A stretch of 64,000 nucleotides of DNA from Peribacillus butanolivorans (GTDB lineage: Bacteria > Bacillota > Bacilli > Bacillales > DSM-1321): positions 976-64,975 of the forward strand of contig NZ_LGYA01000003.1 in assembly GCF_001273755.1 (NCBI RefSeq), in the 5' to 3' direction. Positions 35,357 to 44,853 of this stretch are shown here, piece by piece. How positions within the stretch are numbered: the first letter of the stretch is position 1; each line of letters begins with the position of its first letter. The notes below the pieces were generated by a model, which saw only the letters and a program-made list of their open reading frames with translations, was not told where the DNA came from and made no database searches. Both the position numbers and the translations under genes were made by a program.

Positions 35357-36742
35357 ATGAAAACAGTCGTAGTCGTAGGTGGAGGCATTACAGGTTTATC
35401 AACCATGTATTATTTACAAAAAGCAGCTAAAGCGGACAGTCTCTCCGTACGATTAATATTAATAGAAGGTAATGAGGAATTAGGTGGTAAAATCAGGACC
35501 GTGCATGACGGGCCATTTAAAATAGAAGCGGGTGCCGATTCGATTGTCGCCAGGAAACAAAATATAAAACCATTTCTTAAAGAATTGAACCTAGAGGATC
35601 AAGTGGTCTATAATGCTACAGGAAAATCATTTATCCATACGGATGGCGTGCTAAAGAAAATCCCGGAAGATGCCTTATTTGGAATTCCAATGAGCGTAGA
35701 GTCTCTGGCGGAGAGTGAACTTGTATCTGCACAAGGGAAGGTCGACGCCTTAAAGGATTTCTATACAAAAAATGAGACGTTTACGAAGAATGACTCAATC
35801 GGCTTATTTCTTGAAAGTTTCTTAGGTAAGGAATTGGTGCAAAAACAAATTTCACCTGTCCTATCGGGTGTTTATTCAGGGAAATTGAATGAATTGACCA
35901 TTGCTAAAACACTGCCAGAGATGCTGGATTATAAAAATGAATATGGCAGCATCATACGCGGTCTATCTGAAAATAAGCAGAAATACCAGAGTAAGGGAAA
36001 TAAGAAGTTCCTTTCATTTAAAAATGGCTTATCTGTATTGATTGACCGTATTGAGGAAAGTCTCGATATGGTAGAAATTTTAAAAGGGACCCAGGCGGAA
36101 AAAATAATAAAGAATGATGAAGGGTATATAATTTCATTGGCAAATGGTGAAATGCTAGAAACGGATTTCATCGTATTGAGTACGCCGCACACTATTGCCC
36201 AGAAACTATTGGGTGATCAGGAGCTGGATAAAGACTTCGCGGGCTTAATCAATAGCTCGATGATTAGCATTTATCTTGGGTTTGATATACCAGATAGCAT
36301 GCTTCCTAATGATGGGACAGGTTTCATTGCTGGTGATAATAGTGATTTAATTTGTAACGCCTGTACGTGGACGAGCAGGAAATGGGGGCATACCTCTGAA
36401 AACAGTCAGCTTTTAGTAAGGCTCTTTTATAAAAGCTCAAGTCCAGACTATGATCGATTACAGTCCCTAACGAAACAGGAATTAATACAGGTGGCTTTAG
36501 GTGATATTAAAAATAGCTTGGGTATTTCCGGGACTCCTATAACTAGTGAAGTAACAAAATGGCATGAAGATATGCCGAATTACCATATAAAGCATCCTCA
36601 CATTGTTCAATCGTTGGAGGCTAAAATCGCCGAGAATTATCCGAATGTTTTACTTGCTGGCTGTTCATACAATGGTGTCGGAATACCGGACTGTATTGCA
36701 GATGGGGAAAAGAAAGCACAAGAGATTTATGCGAAGTTGTAA
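35357..36742 (+). CDS. hemY: Coproporphyrinogen III / protoporphyrinogen oxidase
   Basis: HemY (CgoX) oxidises coproporphyrinogen III to coproporphyrin III in the Gram-positive haem pathway. The 461-aa FAD enzyme begins with the dinucleotide-binding motif VVVGGGITGLSTMYYL, has GGKIRTV, an ExGADS-like EAGADSIVARK near 57-67, and a C-terminal FAD-binding NVLLAGCSYNGVGIPDC segment. Its partners hemE and hemH are not adjacent here. ATG 35357 follows tcgaggtgtag. A strong terminator follows. Confidence 0.9.
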   Translation: MKTVVVVGGGITGLSTMYYLQKAAKADSLSVRLILIEGNEELGGKIRTVHDGPFKIEAGADSIVARKQNIKPFLKELNLEDQVVYNATGKSFIHTDGVLKKIPEDALFGIPMSVESLAESELVSAQGKVDALKDFYTKNETFTKNDSIGLFLESFLGKELVQKQISPVLSGVYSGKLNELTIAKTLPEMLDYKNEYGSIIRGLSENKQKYQSKGNKKFLSFKNGLSVLIDRIEESLDMVEILKGTQAEKIIKNDEGYIISLANGEMLETDFIVLSTPHTIAQKLLGDQELDKDFAGLINSSMISIYLGFDIPDSMLPNDGTGFIAGDNSDLICNACTWTSRKWGHTSENSQLLVRLFYKSSSPDYDRLQSLTKQELIQVALGDIKNSLGISGTPITSEVTKWHEDMPNYHIKHPHIVQSLEAKIAENYPNVLLAGCSYNGVGIPDCIADGEKKAQEIYAKL

Positions 36743-36745
36743 AGG

Positions 36746-36774
36746 GGGACTGCCAGAGGGGCAGTCCCTTTTTT
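36746..36774 (+). terminator. Terminator after hemY
   Basis: The stem gggactgcc / ggcagtccc is followed by six T. Confidence 0.93.
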
Positions 36775-36885
36775 GTATCTGCTATCCTGGAAATTTCGTT
36801 TGAAGTTTCCTGCATTTCCTGTATAATAATATTCGTTAAATTAAACTTTAAGTTTACTATTTGTAAACCGATTGAGGGTAAAATT

Positions 36886-37428
36886 ATGCAAATTGGAAAG
36901 AAAATAAAAAACCTTCGTTTGAAAAAGGGATTGACCCAAGAAGAGTTGGGAGAAAGAACTGATTTAAGCAAAGGGTATATTTCACAATTAGAAAGAGATT
37001 TGAGTTCGCCTTCAATTGAAACTTTCTTCAATATTTTAGAAGTACTAGGCTGTACCCCAAAGCAATTCTTCGATGAAGAGGAACAGGTCCAGAAAGTAGT
37101 TTATGAGGAAGAGGCACAAACATTTTTTATCGATGAGGAACGAGGCTATCAAATTCAGTGGCTTGTACCTGAATCGAATGAGAAGGAAATGGAACCAATT
37201 CGCCTGACTCTTCAGGAAAAAGGGGAATTCAAAAAATTCGAACCATCCTTGTCGGAAACATTCGGTTATGTATTAAGCGGAAGAGTTATTGTAAAGCTAG
37301 GTACACATACTTATCTCGTAAAAGCCGGGGAATCGATTTATTTTCATGCATCTGATGAACACCAAATCATCAATGATTTTGATGGTCCATCTGAGTTATT
37401 GCTTGTGGTGACGGAATCATATTTATAG
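36886..37428 (+). CDS. XRE-cupin transcriptional regulator, likely of potABCD
   Basis: The 180-aa protein joins an N-terminal XRE helix-turn-helix (about 6-60; LTQEELGERTDLSKGYISQL) to a C-terminal cupin (about 110-175; ESLSETFGYVLSGRV-like core with GESIYFHASDEHQ). Such PuuR-type regulators often control polyamine genes. potA starts 73 bases downstream on the same strand, so it probably senses a polyamine or a related metabolite and controls that operon. ATG 36886 has only a weak SD (gagggt). Confidence 0.88.
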   Translation: MQIGKKIKNLRLKKGLTQEELGERTDLSKGYISQLERDLSSPSIETFFNILEVLGCTPKQFFDEEEQVQKVVYEEEAQTFFIDEERGYQIQWLVPESNEKEMEPIRLTLQEKGEFKKFEPSLSETFGYVLSGRVIVKLGTHTYLVKAGESIYFHASDEHQIINDFDGPSELLLVVTESYL

Positions 37429-37501
37429 AAACCAAAACATATGCTGCTGTTTGTTTAGGGTAAAAATAGATTATTAAGGTAATGGAAAGAGGGAAGTAGC
37501 T

Positions 37502-38611
37502 ATGACAAACGAGAAGATTATACGCTTCGAACACGTTACAAAGCAATTTGATGATGATACCGTTGTTCTCGATAATGTTAGTTTTGAAGTTGAGAGGGGC
37601 AAGTTCTACACACTCTTAGGTCCTTCAGGCTGTGGCAAGACCACTATCCTTCGCTTGATTGCTGGATTTACGGAAGCTTCCAAGGGCGATATTTATTTTG
37701 AAGGAAAAAAAATCAATAATGTTCCAGCCAATAAACGACAAGTTAATACGGTTTTTCAAGATTATGCACTTTTTCCGCATTTAAATGTATTTGAAAATGT
37801 GGCATTCGGGCTCAGAATCAAAAAAATGAAAAATGCGGATGTAGAAATAAAGGTAAAGGAAGCTCTGAGCTTCGTAAATTTGGAGGGCTATGAAAAACGT
37901 GAAATCAGGGAAATGTCCGGCGGTCAGCGCCAACGGGTAGCGATTGCCCGAGCGATTGTTAATGAACCAGAAGTTATCCTTCTTGATGAACCGTTATCTG
38001 CCCTTGATTTGAAATTGCGTACAGAAATGCAATATGAATTACGTGAACTACAACAAAGGCTTGGAATCACCTTTATCTTCGTCACTCATGACCAAGAGGA
38101 AGCACTCGCGATGTCGGATGAAATCTTTGTTCTCAACAAAGGGAAAATTCAGCAAAGTGGGACGCCTACGGATATTTATGATGAGCCGCTGAATCGATTT
38201 GTTGCCGATTTCATTGGTGAGTCTAACATCGTAAAAGGAAAAATGATTGAAGATTATCTAGTGGAATTTGTCGGAAGGCAATTTGAATGCGTCGACCAAG
38301 GTTTGAATCGTAATGAAGCAGTGGATATTGTCATCCGTCCAGAAGATTTAGAGATTACTTCTGTTGATCGCGGGAAACTGCAGGTTCGAGTGGATTCTCA
38401 GCTATTTCGTGGTGTGCATTACGAAATCAGCTGCTATGACCATGATGGTAATGAATGGCTTGTCCAATCTACTAAAAAGGCGACAGTTGGAGACGAAATT
38501 GGACTGTATTTCGATCCTGAAGCAATTCATGTCATGAGGTTAGGTGAAACAGAGGAAGAATTCGATAAGCGTCTAGAAGCGTATCATGATGGGGAAAGTC
38601 ATGCAGAATAA
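37502..38611 (+). CDS. potA: Spermidine/putrescine ABC transporter ATP-binding protein
   Basis: PotA powers polyamine uptake. The 369-aa ATPase has Walker [10 protein letters not shown] near 39-47, the signature MSGGQRQR near 137-144, Walker B VILLDEP near 157-163 and the H-loop VTHDQEE, plus a C-terminal TOBE domain (about 280-365). The SD gagggaag precedes ATG 37502. It overlaps potB by 11 bases. Confidence 0.95.
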   Translation: MTNEKIIRFEHVTKQFDDDTVVLDNVSFEVERGKFYTLLGPSGCGKTTILRLIAGFTEASKGDIYFEGKKINNVPANKRQVNTVFQDYALFPHLNVFENVAFGLRIKKMKNADVEIKVKEALSFVNLEGYEKREIREMSGGQRQRVAIARAIVNEPEVILLDEPLSALDLKLRTEMQYELRELQQRLGITFIFVTHDQEEALAMSDEIFVLNKGKIQQSGTPTDIYDEPLNRFVADFIGESNIVKGKMIEDYLVEFVGRQFECVDQGLNRNEAVDIVIRPEDLEITSVDRGKLQVRVDSQLFRGVHYEISCYDHDGNEWLVQSTKKATVGDEIGLYFDPEAIHVMRLGETEEEFDKRLEAYHDGESHAE

Positions 38612-39404
38612 AATGTCCCGTAATATTTACTTCATTCCTTATGTCCTATGGATTGCTCTATTTGTTATTGCGCCTATTCTGCTCATCCTTTATTATTCTT
38701 TTTTTGATATCGAAGGAAATCTATCATTGATTAACTATCAAAAATTCTTTACACCCGTTTATTTAAAAATGACTTTGAGCTCATTTTGGTATGCTTTTTT
38801 AATTACAGGAATATCGCTGTTAGTGGCCTATCCGACTGCTTACTTGTTGACAAAAACCAAACATAAGCAGTTGTGGCTGTTATTGATCATCGTACCTTCT
38901 TGGATTAATTTACTCTTAAAAGCTTATGCCTTCATCGGTATTTTTGGCACATATGGTGTGGCGAATGGTTTTCTAGAAGCGATAGGAATTGGGAAGCAGC
39001 AAATTCTCTTTACAGATTTCAGTTTCATATTCGTTTCGGTTTATATATTTATCCCGTTCATGATCTTACCGATATTCAATGCACTGGACGAAATGAATCC
39101 AACACTTTTAGATGCAGCGAATGACTTAGGAGCGTCCCGATGGATGACATTCCGCCGCGTGATTTTCCCGTTAACAATCGATGGTGTTAAGACGGGGTGC
39201 CAGGTCGTTTTCATCCCAGCACTTTCATTGTTCATGCTGACAAGGTTGATTGCCGGTAATCGTGTCATTACCCTTGGTACGGCAATCGAGCAGCATTTTC
39301 TCGTGACACAGGATTGGGGAATGGGTTCCACAATTGCTGTCTTTTTGATTATTATAATGTTCCTGATTATGTTTGTAACGGGTAACCGAAAGCAGGGTGT
39401 GTAA
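38601..39404 (+). CDS. potB: Spermidine/putrescine ABC transporter permease
   Basis: The 267-aa inner-membrane permease has six helices and the EAA loop [22 protein letters not shown] near 170-190 that contacts PotA. ATG 38601 is chosen (SD ggggaaag); an in-frame ATG at 38586 lies further inside potA and one at 38613 has no SD. It forms the channel with PotC. Confidence 0.93.
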   Translation: MQNKMSRNIYFIPYVLWIALFVIAPILLILYYSFFDIEGNLSLINYQKFFTPVYLKMTLSSFWYAFLITGISLLVAYPTAYLLTKTKHKQLWLLLIIVPSWINLLLKAYAFIGIFGTYGVANGFLEAIGIGKQQILFTDFSFIFVSVYIFIPFMILPIFNALDEMNPTLLDAANDLGASRWMTFRRVIFPLTIDGVKTGCQVVFIPALSLFMLTRLIAGNRVITLGTAIEQHFLVTQDWGMGSTIAVFLIIIMFLIMFVTGNRKQGV

Positions 39405-39405
39405 A

Positions 39406-40209
39406 ATGAGTAATAAATTATCACCTTTATCAAAAGCGTTTCTCGTTTTGATTTTTCTCGTTCTCTATGCACCGATTTTCTTTTTAGTATTTTACTCGTT
39501 TAACAGCGGTGGTACGATGTATGACTTTAAAGGGTTTACCTTTGAATGGTATAAGGAGCTGTTCCAAGATACAAGGTTGTTGATCATTGTATTAAATACA
39601 CTTGTGATTGCTTTATTATCTGCACTAATCGCTACGATCATTGGCGTGATTGGAGCAATTGGAATCCGGTCCTTTACGAGCAGTAAAGCAAAAAATACTT
39701 TATTGTCTCTGAATAACGTATTGATCGTCAGCCCAGATGTGATTATTGGTGCCTCCTTCCTGATTCTTTTCACAATGGCCGGAATCAAGCTCGGGTTTTA
39801 CTCCGTACTGTTGTCACACATCGCCTTCAGTATTCCAATTGTTGTTCTACTCGTGCTTCCAAAACTTCAGGAGATGAGTCCGACCTTAATCGATGCTGCC
39901 CGTGATTTAGGGGCAAGTCGGTGGGATGTATTGACGAAGGTTATCTTGCCTTACATTTTACCAGGTATCTTTGCTGGGTTTTTTATGGCTTTGACTTATT
40001 CACTCGATGATTTTGCGGTTACATTTTTTGTGACCGGTAACGGATTCTCCACCCTTTCCGTGGAAATCTATTCATTGGCGCGCCGTGGAATTTCATTAAA
40101 TATTAATGCGTTATCGACATTGCTGTTCGCAGTAACACTTCTGTTGGTTGTCGTTTATTATTTTATTACTCAACGAGTCAGGCAGACGGGAATGGGGGGG
40201 AGACGATGA
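39406..40209 (+). CDS. potC: Spermidine/putrescine ABC transporter permease
   Basis: The 267-aa second permease has six helices and the EAA loop LIDAARDLGASRWDVLTKV near 163-181. ATG 39406 begins one base after the potB stop (SD agggtgtg). The end overlaps potD by four bases. Confidence 0.93.
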   Translation: MSNKLSPLSKAFLVLIFLVLYAPIFFLVFYSFNSGGTMYDFKGFTFEWYKELFQDTRLLIIVLNTLVIALLSALIATIIGVIGAIGIRSFTSSKAKNTLLSLNNVLIVSPDVIIGASFLILFTMAGIKLGFYSVLLSHIAFSIPIVVLLVLPKLQEMSPTLIDAARDLGASRWDVLTKVILPYILPGIFAGFFMALTYSLDDFAVTFFVTGNGFSTLSVEIYSLARRGISLNINALSTLLFAVTLLLVVVYYFITQRVRQTGMGGRR

Positions 40210-41279
40210 AAAAGCTCGTCCAAATGTTCTTAGTCATTTCTGTCGTATCTGCCCTGCTTTTATATGCGATTTCAAGATTGAATACATCGCAGGGTTTTAC
40301 GAGCAGCTATACGCTTACCATCTATAATTGGGGCGATTACATCGATTCTGATTTAATCGACCGTTTTGAAGAAGAAACAGGCATCAAGGTCATATATGAG
40401 ACGTTCGATTCTAATGAAGCAATGATGACCAAAATCGAACAGGGCGGTACGACTTATGATATCGCTATCCCGTCCGAATATATGATTGATAAAATGCGTG
40501 AAGAAGATTTACTTGTTCCCTTGGATCATTCAAAGCTTCCTAATTTGAAAAATATCGACGAGCGATTTATCAACCTGCCGTTCGATCCAGAAAATAAATT
40601 TTCCGTTCCTTACTTCTGGGGAACTGTTGGTATAGTTTATAATTCTAAGATGCTTGGTGGTAAAGAGATTACAGCCTGGGCAGATTTATGGGATAATGAT
40701 TTGAAAAATGAAATCCTCTTAACAGATGGTGCCCGAGAAGTAATGGGTATGGGCCTGAACTCTTTGAATTATTCTCTGAATGATACGAATGAAGAACATC
40801 TTCAAGAGGCAAAAGCCAAACTAGATACACTCACTCCGAACATTAAAGCAATTGTAGGGGATGAAAGCCGCATGCTATTGGAAGCACAGGAGGCGGCGAT
40901 TGGTCTGGTTTGGTCTGGAGTAGCTTCTGAAATTATGGCTGAAAATGAAGATCTTGAATATGTGGTGCCAGAAGAGGGGTCCAATTTATGGTTCGATAAT
41001 ATGGTTATACCGAAAACGACCAAAAATGTGGACGCGGCTCATCAGTTTATCAATTTCATGCTGGATCCAGAAGTAGCGGCACAAAATGCTGAATATGTTA
41101 GCTACTCAACTCCTAATAAAGAAGCGTTGAAATATATGCCGGAAGAAGTAGTGAAGGATGAACGTTTTTATCCATCACCAGAATTAACAGAGAAACTGGA
41201 AGTGTACGAAAACCTTGGGAAGAAAAACTTAGCCCGTTACAATGAACTCTTTTTGGAATTCAAAATGCATCGTAAATAA
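40206..41279 (+). CDS. potD: Spermidine/putrescine-binding protein
   Basis: This 357-aa extracytoplasmic binding protein captures polyamines for PotABC. After an N-terminal hydrophobic segment (about 5-22) it has the family pattern YTLTIYNWGDYIDSDLI with the conserved NWGDY, and later PYFWGTVGIVYN and aromatic or acidic ligand residues. There is no cysteine lipobox, so it is probably held by an uncleaved signal anchor or released, rather than lipidated. It is translationally coupled to potC. Confidence 0.93.
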   Translation: MKKLVQMFLVISVVSALLLYAISRLNTSQGFTSSYTLTIYNWGDYIDSDLIDRFEEETGIKVIYETFDSNEAMMTKIEQGGTTYDIAIPSEYMIDKMREEDLLVPLDHSKLPNLKNIDERFINLPFDPENKFSVPYFWGTVGIVYNSKMLGGKEITAWADLWDNDLKNEILLTDGAREVMGMGLNSLNYSLNDTNEEHLQEAKAKLDTLTPNIKAIVGDESRMLLEAQEAAIGLVWSGVASEIMAENEDLEYVVPEEGSNLWFDNMVIPKTTKNVDAAHQFINFMLDPEVAAQNAEYVSYSTPNKEALKYMPEEVVKDERFYPSPELTEKLEVYENLGKKNLARYNELFLEFKMHRK

Positions 41280-41283
41280 CACA

Positions 41284-41330
41284 AAAAAAGCATGGTGTAA
41301 GAGGAATCCTCTTCTTACACCATGCTTTTT
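41284..41330. terminator. Terminator of the pot operon
   Basis: A stem of about 20 bp (aaaaagcatggtgtaagagg / cctcttcttacaccatgc with one mismatch) with A and T runs on both sides. The remaining 310 bases up to the foldase gene hold a TATAAT at 41542-41547 but no gene. Confidence 0.93.
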
Positions 41331-41641
41331 CGTTTCTAAGTTTGTGACAAGTTCTAATGGGGTTTTCGTGCTAAACATAGAAAAGTACATCATCACTCTG
41401 TTAACATCACTCAAAAGTTCAGTATTATGATATAACTTATCATCTTTGGAATAACGAATCTTTATTGAACTGGTCAGAGGGTAGACGATCAGCCTTTAGT
41501 AAAAGTACTCTAAAATATAAGTTGAGAGGTAAGTATGTTAGTATAATGACAGGATATGGTGCATATAGCAGTGGGAGTAAAATCTTAAGGATTTATTAAT
41601 ATTTCCAAGCTATTATAATAGAAAAATTAAGGAGAGTATTC

Positions 41642-42532
41642 ATGAAACTATTAAGAAGCAAGAAGGCATATATTTGGGCAGGAAGCGGTTTAATCATTGC
41701 CGGTATCATGGTATTTGCGATGATTTCGTCTACAGATAAGACAATGGCGAGCGTGGATGGAGAGAAAATCAATAAGGATGAGCTTTATGACGCGCTTGTT
41801 GAGGGGTATGGAGCAGATACATTAAACTTATTAATTACAAATAAATTGGTTGCATTGGAAGCGGAAAAAGAGGGAATTAAAATTAAGGATGAAGAAATCC
41901 AGAAAGAGATCGATACTCTGGTAGAATCCTATGGTGATGAAAAAGCGTTCAAAGAACAATTGGAAGCAAGCGGTTCTTCCATGGATGCCTTGAAAAAAGA
42001 CATCGTGGTTTATCTTCAAACGAAAAAATTGATTGAACCGAGAATTACCGTGACAGATGATGAAATCAGCACGTATTTTGAAGATAATAAAGATACCTTT
42101 GCTCAAGCAGAACAAGTGGAAGCTAGTCATATTTTAGTTGATGACGAAAAAACGGCTAAGAAAGTTGCGAAAGAAATTGCAGAAGGTGGCGATTTTGCTA
42201 AATTGGCAGCTGAATATTCTACTGATACAGAAACGGCAGAAAAGGGTGGAAGCTTAGGATACTTTGGTAAAGGTGATATGGTGAAGGAATTTGAAGACGT
42301 TGCCTTTGATCTTGATATAGATAAAGTCAGTGATCCAGTTAAATCCGATTATGGGTACCATATCATAAAAGTAACCGGTAAGAAGGAAGCGAAAAAAGCT
42401 AATTTAGAAGACAGTAAAAAAGAAATTAAAGAAACGCTTCTTTCTGAAAGATTACAAGAGGAATATTCTGTTTGGTTAGCTGAAGTAAAAGAAGATCATG
42501 AGATAACGAATAAATTAGAAGGTACTGAATAA
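41642..42532 (+). CDS. PrsA/YacD-like parvulin-type peptidyl-prolyl isomerase
   Basis: The 296-aa extracytoplasmic foldase has an N-terminal membrane segment (about 10-28), a SurA/trigger-like helical N-domain, and a parvulin domain (about 155-250) with QVEASHILVDDEKTA, GGSLGYFGKGDM and YGYHIIKV, the standard rotamase landmarks. Unlike PrsA there is no lipobox cysteine; it looks like YacD, anchored by a single helix. It helps secreted proteins fold. The SD aaggaga lies before ATG 41642, and a terminator follows. Confidence 0.88.
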   Translation: MKLLRSKKAYIWAGSGLIIAGIMVFAMISSTDKTMASVDGEKINKDELYDALVEGYGADTLNLLITNKLVALEAEKEGIKIKDEEIQKEIDTLVESYGDEKAFKEQLEASGSSMDALKKDIVVYLQTKKLIEPRITVTDDEISTYFEDNKDTFAQAEQVEASHILVDDEKTAKKVAKEIAEGGDFAKLAAEYSTDTETAEKGGSLGYFGKGDMVKEFEDVAFDLDIDKVSDPVKSDYGYHIIKVTGKKEAKKANLEDSKKEIKETLLSERLQEEYSVWLAEVKEDHEITNKLEGTE

Positions 42533-42538
42533 GGGGTG

Positions 42539-42593
42539 AAAAGGATGATTCCAAATCGAATAACATCCACTTTGGACCATCTTTTTTATAACA
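42539..42593 (+). terminator. Terminator after the foldase gene
   Basis: An imperfect hairpin gatgattccaaa...tttggaccatc is followed by six T. Confidence 0.65.
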
Positions 42594-42657
42594 CTATCCA
42601 TTGTATTTAGTAATCTTTTTGAAAATATGATCATTGAAGAGGATAGGACCATATTTA

Positions 42658-42698
42658 GAAAAAAGGAGCAGAGGCGTAATGTCCTCTTCTCCTTTTTT
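42658..42698. terminator. Bidirectional terminator before the YtxH-like gene
   Basis: The stem aaaaaggag-cagagg / cctcttctcctttttt (one-base bulge) has A and T runs on both sides; it terminates the minus-strand gene that ends at 42704. Confidence 0.85.
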
Positions 42699-42703
42699 AT
42701 TTG

Positions 42704-43099
42704 TTAGAAGTTAGATGAAATGGACTTTTCATTAGAGAGTTCTGATTTTGTAACTAGTTCATCACTTTCTTTTTCTCCTTTTTTATTGTCATCTTTTAAT
42801 GACTGAGCAGGGGTTTCTTTCAATTGTTTTCCCGCCACTACAGCTTTGGAGCTGATGCCTTTTAATTCACTTGTTGCTTCTTTAACGTCAGATACCATCT
42901 GTTCCTTCACTTCGTCTGGATTTTCCTTAACTTGTTCAATCATATTCACGGAGTTGTCTTTTAAAAGGATTGCCGATCTTTTAACTTTATTCCTTTTGTT
43001 AGAGTCAAGTAAGGTTAAAGCACCACCTACAAGTCCGCCTATAAGAATACCTTTTAACAGTTTGCTATTCGTTTCAGTTTCAATAGTTGGTTGTGTCAT
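42704..43099 (-). CDS. YtxH domain-containing general-stress-type protein
   Basis: The 131-aa protein has a glycine-rich hydrophobic N-terminal segment (GILIGGLVGGALTLL, about 17-31) followed by a long charged helical region, the pattern of YtxH/YtxG-type stress proteins. The tail is rich in K, E and S. The SD gaggaggaaa precedes ATG 43099. It is monocistronic between terminators. Function is unknown beyond a stress association in the family. Confidence 0.7.
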   Translation of the reverse strand: MTQPTIETETNSKLLKGILIGGLVGGALTLLDSNKRNKVKRSAILLKDNSVNMIEQVKENPDEVKEQMVSDVKEATSELKGISSKAVVAGKQLKETPAQSLKDDNKKGEKESDELVTKSELSNEKSISSNF

Positions 43100-43212
43100 C
43101 TATATTTCCTCCTCTAAGAATAGTAGATTGATTGCTTATTAGGGTTTTCCCTTATTTACCATAGCTTAAACTTGTATAATAAAAACAAGGAATAAAAGGG
43201 AGTACCTCTAAA

Positions 43213-43250
43213 ATTAAAAGAAGGCATCCGTATGGATGCCTTCTTTTAAT
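43213..43250. terminator. Hairpin between two minus-strand genes
   Basis: The 17-bp stem attaaaagaaggcatcc / ggatgccttcttttaat has T-rich flanks in both directions and terminates the minus-strand nag cluster. Confidence 0.9.
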
Positions 43251-43307
43251 TTTGCATATGGAACTAACGAAACAAAAAACTTATGTATTCTTTTTGGGTA
43301 AAAGGAT

Positions 43308-44030
43308 TCACAATTGGGGAATCCTTTTTTTATATTTCGCGATTAGTTTTTGATTGTGTTCATCTGCCCCTTCGATATTCCCACTCAGGAAAACGGGAGG
43401 GGTCACCCCTGATTTAATAATGGTCTCAATGACTTGGGTGAAAATCATATTTAGAAGGACAGCTCCAATTACAGTCGATCCAGATCCAAATGATATACTG
43501 TTTGATTTCAGTAATGTATCACCTTTGGAAATATGATTGTCTATGACTAAATCAACGACATCGTGGAGATAAAGTTTCTGTTTATGCCGTGAAGAACAAC
43601 TGTTAGCATACTCAGGTGAAGTCAATCCAATAACAAAGGCGCCTTTTTCTTTTGCGATTGTAGCAACATCGATGGGAACGGGATTCACACCAGAGGATGA
43701 AATGACGATACAGACATCACCAGGACGGATATCCTCATCATTCATGAATTTCTCTGATAGGCCATTTTGTCTTTCAAGTTGCGATGACCTTGATGCTCCC
43801 TTAAAAAGCATCAAATCTTCAACGAAAATAGGACGAATGGCTGCTAACCCTCCTGAGCGGTAGAATACCTCTTCTGTCAATATATGAGAGTGTCCGCTTC
43901 CGAACAAATGGATGATTCCATCTGACATTACTGCTTTTGAGATGTGTTCCACAGATTCCTTAATCGAAAGATTTTCCTGTTCTACCACAGTTGAGAGTAA
44001 ATCCTGCACTGCTTCAAAATATGAGTTCAT
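43308..44030 (-). CDS. SIS-domain sugar-phosphate-binding protein (UPF0309 type)
   Basis: The 240-aa product is a single SIS domain, as in sugar-phosphate isomerases and etherases. It has the phosphosugar loop IHLFGSGHSHILTEE near 40-55 and a second loop VISSSGVNPVPID near 110-123. ATG 44030 follows cggagggtg; a GTG three codons earlier lacks spacing. It follows nagR in the nagA-nagB-nagR series, so a role in amino-sugar use (for example handling a phosphorylated GlcNAc or MurNAc derivative) is likely but unproven. Confidence 0.82.
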   Translation of the reverse strand: MNSYFEAVQDLLSTVVEQENLSIKESVEHISKAVMSDGIIHLFGSGHSHILTEEVFYRSGGLAAIRPIFVEDLMLFKGASRSSQLERQNGLSEKFMNDEDIRPGDVCIVISSSGVNPVPIDVATIAKEKGAFVIGLTSPEYANSCSSRHKQKLYLHDVVDLVIDNHISKGDTLLKSNSISFGSGSTVIGAVLLNMIFTQVIETIIKSGVTPPVFLSGNIEGADEHNQKLIAKYKKRIPQL

Positions 44031-44116
44031 ATGTGACACCCTCCGATTACCTTTAGCATTAAAAGATTATAGTGATGAATTTGTCCTTACTTGCATATCA
44101 GGTAAAAATATTCAAA

Positions 44117-44839
44117 TTATCTAGTAATGTTGATTGTAAACTTATACCTGTCTGCACGATAAGCTGATTTAACATATTCTAGGGGGGTTCCATCTTGTAA
44201 AAACGTATTCCTTTGAATGAATAAAATGGGCGAATGTTTAGGAATCGCTAAATGGGTAATTTCTGTATCTGAAGCAATCGCTGATTCTAATGTTTGCGTA
44301 GCATAGTCGATTTTAAGTTTAGCGTAATTTTCTATATATTGGTAAAGGGACAGGTTGATAATTTCTTCAGTTAATCCCTTAATTAAATTCGCAGACATAT
44401 ACATCGTTTCGAGTGCCATTGGAACGTCATCGGCCAAGCGTATCCGCTTTATTTCATAAACAGGAGCATAAGTGGAAATGTGCAGTTCATTAGCAATTTT
44501 TTTATTTGCCGGAATGATTTCGAAGCTCAGCAATTTACTGCTTGGGTTTAACCCTCGGGCTTTCATATCCTCTGTAAAGCTAGTCAGTCCATTAAGCTGC
44601 TGCTCCAGCTTCTTATCAGCTACAAAGGTTCCTCTGCCTTTCTGACGATATAGGTATCCATCATTAACTAGGTTATTTATGGCTTGACGGACAGTCATTC
44701 GGCTAATTTCGAATTGTTCTGCATATTCACGTTCAGATGGAAGGGCATTGTGCGCTTGGAACTCACCACTTTCTATTTGTCTTTTTATTTGTTCTTCGAT
44801 TTGAAAATAAATTGGAAGAGGTGAGTTTTTATCAATCAT
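44117..44839 (-). CDS. nagR: GntR-family repressor of N-acetylglucosamine genes
   Basis: The 240-aa HutC-subfamily GntR repressor resembles B. subtilis NagR (YvoA), which leaves DNA on binding GlcN-6-P or GlcNAc-6-P. The winged helix (about 8-75) contains LPSEREYAEQFEISRMTVRQ and the wing RQKGRGTFVA; the C-terminal UTRA effector domain ends SAYRADRYKFTINITR. It follows nagB by 14 bases in the nagA-nagB-nagR operon, and its operators lie over both nag promoters. Confidence 0.92.
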   Translation of the reverse strand: MIDKNSPLPIYFQIEEQIKRQIESGEFQAHNALPSEREYAEQFEISRMTVRQAINNLVNDGYLYRQKGRGTFVADKKLEQQLNGLTSFTEDMKARGLNPSSKLLSFEIIPANKKIANELHISTYAPVYEIKRIRLADDVPMALETMYMSANLIKGLTEEIINLSLYQYIENYAKLKIDYATQTLESAIASDTEITHLAIPKHSPILFIQRNTFLQDGTPLEYVKSAYRADRYKFTINITR

Positions 44840-44853
44840 TGATTTTCGCTCCT

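Noticed and set aside
43354..44124. Open frames on the plus strand within the SIS gene
   Set aside because: They are shorter than the minus-strand gene, lack SD sequences and have no recognisable motifs.
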